Shown here piece after piece: positions 53,857 to 63,609 of a stretch of 64,000 nt of DNA. Both the position numbers and the translations under genes were made by a program. The DNA is from Candidatus Kosakonia sp. 282A-S69 (GTDB lineage: Bacteria > Pseudomonadota > Gammaproteobacteria > Enterobacterales > Enterobacteriaceae): positions 1-64,000 of the forward strand of contig NZ_JAROAU010000001.1 of the NCBI RefSeq assembly GCF_029433855.1, read 5' to 3'. The notes under the pieces were generated by a model. That model saw only the letters and a list, made by a program, of their open reading frames with translations. It was not told the DNA's origin and did not search any database. How positions within the stretch are numbered: the stretch's first letter is position 1; each line of letters begins with the position of its first letter.

Positions 53857-55917
53857 ATGGGTCAGGAAAAGTTATATCTCGAAAAAGAACTAAGCTGGTT
53901 GTGCTTTAACGAACGCGTGCTTCAGGAAGCCGCGGACAAAAGTAACCCCCTTATCGAACGCATGCGTTTTTTGGGGATCTATTCCAATAACCTTGATGAG
54001 TTCTATAAAGTCCGTTTCGCCGAGCTTAAACGGCGGCTGATCATCAGCGAAGAACAGGGCGTGGCGACCAATTCACGTCACCTGCTGGGCAAAATTCAGT
54101 CTCGCGTATTGAAAGCCGACCAGGAGTTCGACGGGCTCTATAACGACCTGCTGCTGGAGATGGCGCGTAATCAGATCTTCCTGATTAACGAGCGTCAGCT
54201 CTCGCAAAACCAGCAAAGCTGGCTGCGCAGCTACTTTAAACAGTATCTTCGCCAGCACATCACGCCGACGCTTATCACCCGCGAAACCAATCTGGTGCGC
54301 TTCCTGAAGGATGATTACACCTATCTGGCGGTGGAGATCATTCGCGGCGAAGATATCCGTTACGCGCTGCTGGAAATCCCCTCAGATAAAGTGCCGCGCT
54401 TCGTCAATCTGCCGCCGGAGACGCCACGCCGCCGCAAGCCAATGATTCTGCTGGATAACATTCTGCGCTACTGCCTGGATGATATCTTTAAAGGCTTCTT
54501 TGATTACGATTCGCTCAACGCCTACTCGATGAAAATGACCCGTGACGCCGAATATGACCTGGTGCACGAGATGGAGTCGAGCCTGATGGAGCTGATGTCA
54601 TCAAGCCTGAAACAGCGCCTGACCGCCGAGCCGGTGCGTTTTGTCTACCAGCGCGATATGCCGGATGCGATGGTTGAGATGCTGCGCGAGAAGCTGACCA
54701 TCTCCCGCTACGACTCGATTATTCCCGGCGGGCGTTACCACAACTTTAAAGACTTTATTGGCTTCCCGAACGTCGGCAAAGCCAATCTGGTCAACAAACC
54801 GCTGCCGCGCCTGCGCCACATCTGGTTTGACAAATTCCGCAACGGTTTTGACGCTATCCGCGAGCGCGATGTGCTGCTCTACTACCCGTACCACACTTTT
54901 GAGCACGTGCTGGAGATGCTGCGCCAGGCCTCGTTCGACCCGAACGTGCTGGCGATAAAAATCAACATCTACCGCGTGGCAAAAGATTCACGCATCATCG
55001 ACTCGATGATCCACGCCGCGCACAACGGCAAAAAAGTGACCGTGGTGGTGGAGCTGCAGGCGCGTTTTGATGAAGAGGCCAATATTCACTGGGCCAAACG
55101 GCTGACGGAAGCGGGCGTGCAGGTGATCTTCTCCGCGCCGGGCTTAAAAATCCACGCCAAGCTCTTCCTCATCTCTCGTATGGAAGGCGAAGAGATTGTG
55201 CGCTATGCCCATATCGGCACCGGTAACTTCAACGAAAAAACCGCGCGCACTTACACCGACTACTCGCTGCTGACCGCCGATGCGCGCATTACTAACGAAG
55301 TGCGCCGGGTCTTTAACTTTATCGAAAACCCCTATCGGCCCGTGCAGTTTGACTATCTGCTGGTGTCGCCGCAAAACTCGCGCCGCCTGCTGTATGACAT
55401 GATCGACGCGGAAATCGCCAACGCGCAGAACGGCAAGCCGTCCGGCATTACGCTTAAGCTGAATAACCTTGTCGATAAAGGGCTGGTGGATCGTCTCTAT
55501 GCGGCTTCCAGCTCCGGCGTGCCGGTGAACTTGCTGGTGCGCGGCATGTGTTCGCTGATCCCTAATCTTGAAGGCATCAGTGAGAATATTCGGGTGATCA
55601 GTATCGTTGACCGCTATCTTGAGCACGATCGCATCTATATTTTCGAACACGGTGGCGAAAAGCGCGTCTGGCTCTCCTCCGCTGACTGGATGACGCGTAA
55701 TATTGATTACCGTATCGAAGTGGCGGCGCCAATCCTCGATCCGCGCCTGAAACAGCGGGTGCTGGATATTATTGAGCTGCTGTTCAGCGATACGGTGAAA
55801 GCCCGTTATATCGATAAAGAACTGAGTAATCGCTATGTGCCGCGCGGGAATCGTCGTAAAGTACGCGCCCAACTAGCGATTTACGACTACATCAAATCCC
55901 TCGAACAGCCCGAATAA
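53857..55917 (+). CDS. ppk: Polyphosphate kinase Ppk
   Basis: A 686-residue membrane-associated kinase that polymerises ATP gamma-phosphate into polyphosphate, reversibly. The autophosphorylated histidine is His433 in [10 protein letters not shown], with a second phospholipase-D-like motif near HDRIYIF. The N-terminal helical, head and two C-terminal domains are complete (E. coli 688). Four bases separate it from ppx, so they form an operon. Confidence 0.98.
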   Translation: MGQEKLYLEKELSWLCFNERVLQEAADKSNPLIERMRFLGIYSNNLDEFYKVRFAELKRRLIISEEQGVATNSRHLLGKIQSRVLKADQEFDGLYNDLLLEMARNQIFLINERQLSQNQQSWLRSYFKQYLRQHITPTLITRETNLVRFLKDDYTYLAVEIIRGEDIRYALLEIPSDKVPRFVNLPPETPRRRKPMILLDNILRYCLDDIFKGFFDYDSLNAYSMKMTRDAEYDLVHEMESSLMELMSSSLKQRLTAEPVRFVYQRDMPDAMVEMLREKLTISRYDSIIPGGRYHNFKDFIGFPNVGKANLVNKPLPRLRHIWFDKFRNGFDAIRERDVLLYYPYHTFEHVLEMLRQASFDPNVLAIKINIYRVAKDSRIIDSMIHAAHNGKKVTVVVELQARFDEEANIHWAKRLTEAGVQVIFSAPGLKIHAKLFLISRMEGEEIVRYAHIGTGNFNEKTARTYTDYSLLTADARITNEVRRVFNFIENPYRPVQFDYLLVSPQNSRRLLYDMIDAEIANAQNGKPSGITLKLNNLVDKGLVDRLYAASSSGVPVNLLVRGMCSLIPNLEGISENIRVISIVDRYLEHDRIYIFEHGGEKRVWLSSADWMTRNIDYRIEVAAPILDPRLKQRVLDIIELLFSDTVKARYIDKELSNRYVPRGNRRKVRAQLAIYDYIKSLEQPE

Positions 55918-55920
55918 TTT

Positions 55921-57462
55921 ATGCCGATACAAGAGAAGATGCCACGACCGGAGGAGTTCGCCGCGGTCGATTTGGGTTCCAACAGTTTCCACATGGTGAT
56001 TGCCCGTGTGGTGGATGGCGCGATGCAAATCATCGGTCGCCTTAAGCAGCGCGTGCATCTGGCTGACGGGCTGGACAGCAATAACATGCTGAGCGAAGAG
56101 GCGATGGAGCGCGGGCTTGCCTGCCTGTCGCTGTTTGCTGAGCGCTTGCAAGGATTCGATCCGGCAAGCGTCTGCATCGTCGGTACGCATACGCTGCGCC
56201 AGGCGCTGAACGCGACAGAGTTTCTAAAACGCGCTGAAAAAGTGATCCCCTACCCGATTGAGATCATTCCCGGTAATGAAGAGGCGCGCCTGATTTTTAT
56301 GGGCGTTGAGCACACGCAGCCGGAGAAAGGCCGCAAGCTGGTGGTTGATATCGGCGGCGGCTCGACGGAGCTGGTAATTGGTGAAGATTTCCAGCCGCAG
56401 CTGGTTGAGAGCCGCCGGATGGGCTGCGTCAGCTTTGCCCAGCTCTACTTTGCGGGTGGCACCATTAATGGTGAAAACTTCCGCCGCGCGCGCATGGCGG
56501 CGACGCAGAAGCTGGAGTCGCTGGCCTGGCAGTTCCGCATTCAGGGCTGGAACGTGGCGCTTGGCGCCTCCGGTACCATTAAAGCTGTGCATGAAGTGCT
56601 GATCGCCCTCGGTGAGAAGGATGGCATTATCACCCCGGAGCGGCTCGAGAAAGTGGTCGCTGAAGTGCTGAAATATAAAACTTTCAGCGATCTTACCCTG
56701 CCGGGCCTGTCGGATGAGCGCAAAGTGGTGTTCGTGCCGGGCCTGGCGATCCTTTGCGGCGTCTTCGACGCGCTGGCGATCCGCGAGCTGCGGCTCTCCG
56801 ATGGCGCGCTGCGTGAAGGGGTGCTGTATGAGATGGAGGGGCGTTTCCGCCATCAGGATATTCGCAGCCGCACGGCGCAGAGCCTCGCAAGCCAGTACAA
56901 TATCGACCGCGATCAGGCGCGTCGCGTACTGGATACCACCACACTGATTTACGATCAGTGGCAGGCGCAGAACCCGAAACTTGGCAACCCGCAGCTGGCG
57001 GCGCTATTGAAATGGGCGGCGATGCTGCACGAAGTGGGGCTGAATATTAACCACAGCGGTATGCACCGCCATTCGGCCTATATTCTGCAAAACAGCGATT
57101 TGCCGGGTTTTAACCAGGAGCAGCAACTGATGATGGCGACGCTGGTGCGCTGCCACCGTAAGGCGATCAAGCTTGATGAGCTCCCGCGCTTCACGCTGTT
57201 TAAAAAGAAGCAGTTTTTACCGCTGGTGCAGATCTTACGTCTCGGCGTGCTGCTGAATAACCAGCGCCAGGCGACCACCACGCCGCCGACGCTGCGCCTG
57301 AAGACGGATGATAATCACTGGACGCTGAGCTTCCCCCACGCCTGGTTTAGCCAGAATGCGCTGGTGCTGCTGGATCTGGAAAAAGAGCAGGAGTACTGGG
57401 AATCGGTGACCGGCTGGCGGCTGAAGATTGAAGAGGAGCAGTCCCCGACCGTGGCGGCGTAA
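55921..57462 (+). CDS. ppx: Exopolyphosphatase Ppx
   Basis: A 513-residue enzyme, the same length as in E. coli, that removes phosphate from polyphosphate ends. It has the ASKHA-type fold: phosphate-1 [13 protein letters not shown] at the N-terminus and phosphate-2 [14 protein letters not shown] (about 141-154), then the C-terminal HD-like domain with [13 protein letters not shown]. No clear ribosome site precedes its ATG, so translation is likely coupled to ppk. Confidence 0.98.
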   Translation: MPIQEKMPRPEEFAAVDLGSNSFHMVIARVVDGAMQIIGRLKQRVHLADGLDSNNMLSEEAMERGLACLSLFAERLQGFDPASVCIVGTHTLRQALNATEFLKRAEKVIPYPIEIIPGNEEARLIFMGVEHTQPEKGRKLVVDIGGGSTELVIGEDFQPQLVESRRMGCVSFAQLYFAGGTINGENFRRARMAATQKLESLAWQFRIQGWNVALGASGTIKAVHEVLIALGEKDGIITPERLEKVVAEVLKYKTFSDLTLPGLSDERKVVFVPGLAILCGVFDALAIRELRLSDGALREGVLYEMEGRFRHQDIRSRTAQSLASQYNIDRDQARRVLDTTTLIYDQWQAQNPKLGNPQLAALLKWAAMLHEVGLNINHSGMHRHSAYILQNSDLPGFNQEQQLMMATLVRCHRKAIKLDELPRFTLFKKKQFLPLVQILRLGVLLNNQRQATTTPPTLRLKTDDNHWTLSFPHAWFSQNALVLLDLEKEQEYWESVTGWRLKIEEEQSPTVAA

Positions 57463-57475
57463 ACGGCCGCATCAC

Positions 57476-59689
57476 CTACTCCCCGACCAACGACGCTAAC
57501 GGCTCAGGCTTGCCGATAAGATACCCCTGAAGATAATCGATACCCAGCGCGACCGCCGCGCTGCGTATCTCTTCACTCTCCACATACTCCGCCACCACCT
57601 GCATCTTCTTCATTCGCGCCAGATGGCAGATCGACTCCACAATCTGGTAATCGAGACTGCTGGCAACAATATTGCGGATAAAGCTGCCATCAATCTTCAG
57701 GATATCCGCCGACACCGTTTTCAGCCGCGCATAGCTGGCATAACCGGTGCCAAAATCATCAATCGCTACCCGACAGCCCATCTGTTGCAGCTGCGATAGG
57801 GTATTGATCGCCTGCGCCAGGCTCGGTAAGGCATTACTCTCGGTGATCTCAAAAATAAGCTGCCACGGCTCAACGCCATACATCTCAAGCAGATGGAGCA
57901 CCTCATGGGCAAAGTGCGTGCGACAGAGCGACGACGGTGAGAGGTTAATGGCAAAACGCTGGCCGGGAAGCGCCTCATGATGCTGCGCCATAAAGCGCAG
58001 GACATGCTCTGTCACCCACAGGTCGATGCGCGATGAGAGACCGAACTCATGGGCCACCGGCAAAAAGAGATCGGGCTTGATGATCTCGCCGCTCTCCTCG
58101 CGCATCCGCAGCAGGATTTCGTGATAATCGTCGCCGCGCACGCCCTGGATCCGCTGCGCCATCAACACAAAATGGTCCTGCTCCAGCGCCAGTTGCAGGC
58201 GATTCATCATATCCACTTTGCTTTTCACCCCGCGCTGCACGTTCGCCGCCCCCCGGTTTTGCAGGCTTTCCGGATGATGGGTCGCCAGCGAAAGGTCGGC
58301 AATCGTGCTCAGCTCTCCAAGCAACATATAGAGATGTTTGACCGGCGAACGCACATAACAGTAGCTAAAGCCGACCTGCGGCTGGAGCGGCATCTCATCC
58401 CAGACGAAGCGAAACTGTTTAACTCGCGCATCCAGCGCTTCGATGCGCGTCTGGTGCGATTGCGTATTCAGGCGAATCACCAGATCGTGCCCGGAGAGCT
58501 GGTGGACACACTCTTCAGCCGAGAGCAGCGGCTTGAGCCAGTCTGCCATGTGCTGTTTATATTGGATGCGCAGCCAGACGCCATAATTGCGCCCCAGCAG
58601 CTCCAGCTCCGGCACGCGTAAAAAACAGAGCACCGACCAGGGCGTATCTGCAAGGGATCGGCTCAGGGCACGCAGGTTTGGCATATGGGTGACGGGGTCA
58701 ATATAGGCCAGCCGCCGGGCGCGGTCGTGCACCTGCCGCTGGCGGGTCGCCATGATCGCCATCGCGAGGATCATAAAAGAGAAGACCAGATAGCTGGAGG
58801 AGGCGATCGCCAGTTGCACATCCCAGGTGGGTGAATTGGGCAGATAGTGATAGTAAAAGTGAACCGAGAGCACCAGCAACGGCGTCCAGATAAAGAGCAT
58901 AAAGCGAAAGCCGTAACGCATCGATCCCCAAAGCATGACCGGCAGCAGCAACGACAGCGTGTAGTTAGTGCTGAATATTGAGCTGTTATCATTTAGCGGC
59001 CGCAGCAGCAGCAGCAAAATGGCGGTGATAATGCCTAGCCAGATCAGCAGTTCGATACGCGTCACTTTACGGTCAAACTCCGCGCGCAGCTGTGAAAACC
59101 AGGCAATGGCATAGCGCGGATGGCGCAGAATACGGATCAATAAATAACTAAAGGGTACGCCGGTGATGGCCCCCACCAGCAGCGCCTGGTAGTTAATCAA
59201 CGTAGGCACGTTGAGCGCCAGCGCAACGCCCTCATTAACCGCAACATCAAGATTCAGCCAGACACCCAGCTCAAGCAGGATCAGGTAGAGCGTGGCGGGA
59301 CTGAGCACCTGCCAGAACACCCGCTGCGTCATCTGCCGCGTCGAGCCATAAGCGATTTGATAACGACGGCCAACAAAAAGCCGGTAGCCGAGCCAGCTCA
59401 GCAGTAGCGGAATCAGCACATGGACGCATCGCTCCACTACGACAAGCGGGCCGGCAGAGGCATAATGCCAGCTTAAGGCGATGATCACACCGGGCAGCGC
59501 GGCCCAGCCAAAGAAGGTCATCATGGCGATGAACAGAGCCATTGGCAGGTAATAGAGCATCACCTCATGACCTGAAATAATCGTGAACGTATTCGCCAGA
59601 TTAAAGAGCGGGTAGAAAATGGGGGTGATGATCAGCGGCAGCGCCCACCACCTGTCTTTGTATCTGTTGTAACTTCTTATCAATGACAT
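57476..59689 (-). CDS. yfgF: Cyclic-di-GMP phosphodiesterase YfgF (PdeF)
   Basis: A 737-residue inner-membrane protein: MASE1-type sensory region with about eight to ten membrane helices (1-310), a degenerate GGDEF domain (about 330-470, with SGHDL at the signature), and a C-terminal EAL domain (about 485-735). The EAL domain reads EILLRM instead of EALxR, but keeps FAINLSPSSL, FEITESNAL and IDDFGTGYASY. E. coli YfgF is an anaerobic c-di-GMP phosphodiesterase. The start is ATG at 59689; a GTG two codons upstream is in frame. An FNR-like box is upstream. Convergent with ppx. Confidence 0.94.
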   Translation of the reverse strand: MSLIRSYNRYKDRWWALPLIITPIFYPLFNLANTFTIISGHEVMLYYLPMALFIAMMTFFGWAALPGVIIALSWHYASAGPLVVVERCVHVLIPLLLSWLGYRLFVGRRYQIAYGSTRQMTQRVFWQVLSPATLYLILLELGVWLNLDVAVNEGVALALNVPTLINYQALLVGAITGVPFSYLLIRILRHPRYAIAWFSQLRAEFDRKVTRIELLIWLGIITAILLLLLRPLNDNSSIFSTNYTLSLLLPVMLWGSMRYGFRFMLFIWTPLLVLSVHFYYHYLPNSPTWDVQLAIASSSYLVFSFMILAMAIMATRQRQVHDRARRLAYIDPVTHMPNLRALSRSLADTPWSVLCFLRVPELELLGRNYGVWLRIQYKQHMADWLKPLLSAEECVHQLSGHDLVIRLNTQSHQTRIEALDARVKQFRFVWDEMPLQPQVGFSYCYVRSPVKHLYMLLGELSTIADLSLATHHPESLQNRGAANVQRGVKSKVDMMNRLQLALEQDHFVLMAQRIQGVRGDDYHEILLRMREESGEIIKPDLFLPVAHEFGLSSRIDLWVTEHVLRFMAQHHEALPGQRFAINLSPSSLCRTHFAHEVLHLLEMYGVEPWQLIFEITESNALPSLAQAINTLSQLQQMGCRVAIDDFGTGYASYARLKTVSADILKIDGSFIRNIVASSLDYQIVESICHLARMKKMQVVAEYVESEEIRSAAVALGIDYLQGYLIGKPEPLASLVGE

Positions 59690-59820
59690 AATCACTCAGC
59701 AGACCCGCATAACGCGAGAGAGGTGGTTCAGACAGGTTTGCCGCCTGACTACACGACGCCTAAACCGCGTGCCAGTGCGTAAATGATAAGAAATTTATAG
59801 GGGTGAACGCGGGGTGACAA

Positions 59821-59834
59821 TTGTTTTAGATCAA
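59821..59834 (-). promoter_or_regulatory. FNR-like box in the yfgF-yfgG gap
   Basis: TTGTTTTAGATCAA matches the FNR palindrome TTGATnnnnATCAA at 9 of 10 defined positions, about 135 bases upstream of yfgF. The rest of the 59690-60040 gap is AT-rich promoter DNA, with no gene that I can support. Confidence 0.6.
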
Positions 59835-60040
59835 GTAACCCACCTTGCCGCATTTATATTCGGCTGATTATCAGCGATCTCGCGCTTTCTTATTCAAGGC
59901 GTAAATTATTAATTTATCTTATATAAAATGTGGTGATATTTTATTCACACTGTTTTTGCGGCAAGCAAGATTGATCTTAATAAGAGAGTGTGACTTAATG
60001 TCCCCGTCGCCCGTTGTTCGGGTATTCCTAAGGAACCATT

Positions 60041-60232
60041 GTGAGTCAGGCAACCAGTATGCGAAAACGACATCGATTTGACAGTCGCATGACCCGTATC
60101 GTACTTCTTATCAGCTTCCTCTTCTTCTTCGGCCGTTTTGTCTATTCCTCTGTTGGCGCCTGGTATCACCATCAGGAAAAAAGCCAGTTACAACCTGTTA
60201 GCCAGACTATCGACCCCACCGCACAACGTTAA
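60041..60232 (+). CDS. yfgG: Small membrane protein YfgG
   Basis: A 63-residue protein with a basic N-terminus (MRKRHRFDSRMTR), one membrane helix (about 19-37, IVLLISFLFFFGRFVYSSV) and a polar tail. It matches E. coli YfgG in length and position. I recall a link to nickel/cobalt tolerance in E. coli but am not sure of it. The start is GTG at 60041 with AAGGAA upstream. Last gene of the conserved backbone before the accessory NACHT locus; it converges with that gene across 54 bases. Confidence 0.92.
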   Translation: MSQATSMRKRHRFDSRMTRIVLLISFLFFFGRFVYSSVGAWYHHQEKSQLQPVSQTIDPTAQR

Positions 60233-60286
60233 CGCTATCTTGTTTTTGTCTGCACGCTTTTGCGTGGAGCCGCGCACGCCTGCATC

Positions 60287-63200
60287 TTATCGGTCGAGGC
60301 AGAGCCAGCGCTCCTCAAGACGGCTGAGTGCGGTATAGGGTGGTCTGCGCCCGACGGTAAGAGAGAAATCTGCCGGCCATGCACCGCTTGCCGACACGCC
60401 CTCATTATCAAGCCGGTTAACAAAACGCATTCGCCCGTAATCTGAAACGCACTTACTGAAAACGTGTGCAATCTCTGTGCGGGCTATCGTTGTGCCGGTA
60501 ACGTACTCCTTCAGCATCTTAATATCTTTCAGGTTATCGATCATGGCGATAAGAAATACGATCCCAACAGACGCTAAAACAGCGAAGAGCAGAAAAACGA
60601 TGAGATTTGAGAAGATCGGTTCCGCGAGCGGAAATTGCGATAGATAGTTGATGCCCAGATAGATCAGCGCGACGAAAATGACCGAGAAAGCAAGAATGGA
60701 GAGAGCCGAGAGCCACTTCTTCAGATTAAAGAGGTCGGCGAGAACAGCCCTTACAAAGCGGGCAATCTCTGCCCAATCGAGCAACATGATGCTTAACAGC
60801 ACGTTCACCGCCGCCAGCCAGCCCGAATAACCCGTGACGCCGAAGAGGATGCTAAACGGTGTGACCAGCGGAGCCAGCGTCGCAGAATAGAGGCCAGCCA
60901 CGCTCATCACGAGCACTACAACGCTTGCGATCCAGCGGAATAACGTCACCACGGCAGAGAAGAGATCCTTTTGCAAAAAGAGGCTGGCGCGTGCTGGAAC
61001 GGGCGCTTTGCTGGCAGCTTTTTTTGGTTTTTTACGCTGCAAATAGTCTCCGGCTCGTGAAACTAATACCACGGCGCAAGCAACCGCCAGCGCATAGCTG
61101 GCGCAAAAAAGCGTAATAAAAGGCAGCATCACCGTCAGTAATAGCGTACTCACCAGCGCGGTTTTCATATTCCACACCCGTAAGCGCGCCGTGCGATAGA
61201 CATGACTCAGCGCATCGGAGAGCGACAGACTCAGCAGCATGGCTTTACGCCTGGGCCAGAAGCGCGTTTCAGGGATCGCCAGCACATAACGTTTTAACTC
61301 CTCCTCCAGCGCGGGTTTTACCCTTGCCAGATGGCGACAGGCGCGAAATGCGGTCTCCTGCAGCCACTCATCGGCGATAACAATCGCGCTGGCCAGCACT
61401 GGCTCCGCGTCTTCTTCCCGCAGCAGACCGGTGGCTTCGAGGCAGATCTTCGCCGACAGGATATCCTGCCCCTCTTTAACGTGGTCGCTGATAAAGGCGC
61501 TGAGCGCAGGTTCAAAAGGCTGAAGTATGTCGCGCCGGGAGCCGAAAGCATCAATTAAAAAACGCAGGCAGTGGATAGCGCGGCTGTGCTGCTCGCCCTG
61601 GGCGAAGTTTTGTTCGATCTCATGCCAGCAGAGCTGTGCCAGCCGGTTTGCCTCCGCTTCGCTACAGAGCTGAGCGTACAGCACCAGCGCGTCGCGCCCG
61701 CGTGAATCGGTGGGAATGTGCGAATCGGGTACCGCTTCGGGATGAGATAAAAAGCGAGTGGTAACGAAATACTCCAGGAAACGGCGATGGACAAAGGCAA
61801 ATGACATCTCTTCGCCAGAGGTGACTCTGGCGATTCTGGCGAAGCGCAGGATCTCCAGCACTTTCTCAACATTACCCGTCTTCACTCGCGCATCAATAAG
61901 CTTAACGGGCGCCTCAAGACCGAGGGTCGGCTCATGAAAAACGAACCACGCGATATCAGTGGTTACCTTCACCACTTCTTGCGCCGTCATACCCAGCTCA
62001 CGTAAACGCTCATCGCAGAGTGCCAGCCGCCCATCAATATAGTTTTTGTAGATATCAGCCTGGTTGACCGGGAGCTGTTCATTTCCCGCAATCCACTCTC
62101 CGAGCAGCGCCATGATGAAAGGGTTGCGCGCCAGCGGCATCAAATCCTGACGCTGGCTAAACAGCCTATTACGCAGCGCAGGCGTAAAGCGTGGATAGCG
62201 GCTTAAAGCGTGAGAGATATCCGTCTCAGAGAGCGGTCGAATCTCAAGCACTTTATCCGCCTGTAAGGCGGCCGTCGGGCGACGAAACATACGCGATGCC
62301 AGCAGACCGCGTGAAGCGGTATGGGAGCCGATAAATTTCGCAATGACGGAGGAGAGCGCATGGATAACGTCAGAATTCTCTCTGGCATCAAGCAGAGGCG
62401 AGATCTCATCGAAGGAGTCGAAAATAAAGAACAGCCGGCCGCTGGACCAGAGATTGCGAAAATGCTCATCAACAAAGGCTTTGGTAAAGACATCGCCGCG
62501 GCGGATCAGGTTTTTAGTGATGAACGCTTCCAGATCTTCAACGGAAAACATCGTGCGCCCATCGACAACGGTACTTTTCGGCAGCCACTCGCGCAGATTG
62601 ACGTAAATGGGTATGCGCTGGGTGGTCTTGACCTCATCAAGCATATCCTGCGCCAGTTTGCGCAGCGCCACGCTCTTTCCCGCACCGGGCACGCCCAGCA
62701 CTAAAAATGTCTGCGTGGTGCGGTCGCGACGGATCGCGTCCTGTAAGTTCATGATTTTTCGCCGTGCGGGAGCGCCTCTGCTCTTCCGGATCTCCACTTC
62801 CGCCTGCAGCTCAGTGTAGTAGTTGGGGCTCCAGTTGGTCTCCAGATCGACGGCGGCTAAATCACGCTCCAGCACGCGGCAAAATGCTTTCAATTTTTGC
62901 GGAAAGCTCTCGTCAGGAAAATCTTTTTTCAGCGCCACAGGATGACCGCCGCTGACGGTTCTGTCACGCGTGAAATAGAAAACGGCAATAATCACAGCGG
63001 CAAAAATAAGGCTTACCGACAGCGAGGTCTCAAATGAAATGGGAAGATCTTTTACCCACTGCGGAGCATCGCGCAATAGCGGTGCGGTCCAGAGCAGAGG
63101 CCACAGGGATTTCAAGGCGCTGGCACCGCTGATACCGCTCATCCCAATAATCAGAGTCAAGGTGCGTAATTTATTGACCCCATAACCGGCGGGCATCAGC

Positions 63201-63343
63201 ATCGGGCGCGCAATCAGAAACATGACAAGGATAAACGCCGCCACCAAAACGGCATTGATCAAAGAGGAGGTCAGCCCGGTACCGACGACAAAACAGAGTG
63301 TCAGGATCAGAAGGAGTAAAAAAAATTTAAGGCTTCCTGACAT
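60287..63343 (-). CDS. Membrane-embedded NACHT/STAND-type NTPase
   Basis: A 1018-residue protein of no name known to me. Three N-terminal membrane helices (about 5-22, 27-46, 106-124) precede a cytoplasmic NTPase: Walker A GVPGAGKS (217-224), Walker B LFFIFDSFDE (304-313, paired acids as in NACHT), a sensor-like LLASR (347-351), DLMPLARNPFIMALL (400-414) and FVHRRFLEYF (517-526), a pattern typical of NACHT winged-helix modules. Residues 550-700 look helical-repeat-like. About six more membrane helices (728-765, 800-856, 880-934) precede a cytosolic tail. The start is ATG at 63343 with GGAGGGG eight bases upstream; a GTG at 63391 would add 16 residues. Base composition looks ordinary for the window. 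Bacterial NACHT proteins include antiphage factors, so defence is possible but unproven. Confidence 0.85.
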   Translation of the reverse strand: MSGSLKFFLLLLILTLCFVVGTGLTSSLINAVLVAAFILVMFLIARPMLMPAGYGVNKLRTLTLIIGMSGISGASALKSLWPLLWTAPLLRDAPQWVKDLPISFETSLSVSLIFAAVIIAVFYFTRDRTVSGGHPVALKKDFPDESFPQKLKAFCRVLERDLAAVDLETNWSPNYYTELQAEVEIRKSRGAPARRKIMNLQDAIRRDRTTQTFLVLGVPGAGKSVALRKLAQDMLDEVKTTQRIPIYVNLREWLPKSTVVDGRTMFSVEDLEAFITKNLIRRGDVFTKAFVDEHFRNLWSSGRLFFIFDSFDEISPLLDARENSDVIHALSSVIAKFIGSHTASRGLLASRMFRRPTAALQADKVLEIRPLSETDISHALSRYPRFTPALRNRLFSQRQDLMPLARNPFIMALLGEWIAGNEQLPVNQADIYKNYIDGRLALCDERLRELGMTAQEVVKVTTDIAWFVFHEPTLGLEAPVKLIDARVKTGNVEKVLEILRFARIARVTSGEEMSFAFVHRRFLEYFVTTRFLSHPEAVPDSHIPTDSRGRDALVLYAQLCSEAEANRLAQLCWHEIEQNFAQGEQHSRAIHCLRFLIDAFGSRRDILQPFEPALSAFISDHVKEGQDILSAKICLEATGLLREEDAEPVLASAIVIADEWLQETAFRACRHLARVKPALEEELKRYVLAIPETRFWPRRKAMLLSLSLSDALSHVYRTARLRVWNMKTALVSTLLLTVMLPFITLFCASYALAVACAVVLVSRAGDYLQRKKPKKAASKAPVPARASLFLQKDLFSAVVTLFRWIASVVVLVMSVAGLYSATLAPLVTPFSILFGVTGYSGWLAAVNVLLSIMLLDWAEIARFVRAVLADLFNLKKWLSALSILAFSVIFVALIYLGINYLSQFPLAEPIFSNLIVFLLFAVLASVGIVFLIAMIDNLKDIKMLKEYVTGTTIARTEIAHVFSKCVSDYGRMRFVNRLDNEGVSASGAWPADFSLTVGRRPPYTALSRLEERWLCLDR

Positions 63344-63609
63344 GCTTGCATCCCCTCCCTGTGTTACGCCCTCAGCAATCGTAAGAGGCACTATAACTTT
63401 TCTGCCATGAGATACCAGAAGCGCCCTACCAGATTGGGTAGGCCTGCGTGTAATAAAGTGCTGAGGCTCAGCGTAACTTCAACTCACGGGCGCAAAATGC
63501 TGAAAAGCTACCTGCTCTCATAGCAGTTTATTTCTCACAGATTCATTACAATCCCCGCCGTGATCCACCATGTGGTCTCGCCGCAGCACGCAACTCCTCA
63601 AGGGAAACT

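Noticed and set aside
59998-60081. 27-codon frame upstream of and overlapping yfgG
   Set aside because: It has a passable ribosome site, but no family evidence and a composition typical of chance; it could be a leader but I cannot support it.
63344-63391. Longer GTG start for the NACHT protein
   Set aside because: The extra 16 residues have no good ribosome site, while ATG 63343 has GGAGGGG at the right distance and starts directly before the first membrane helix.
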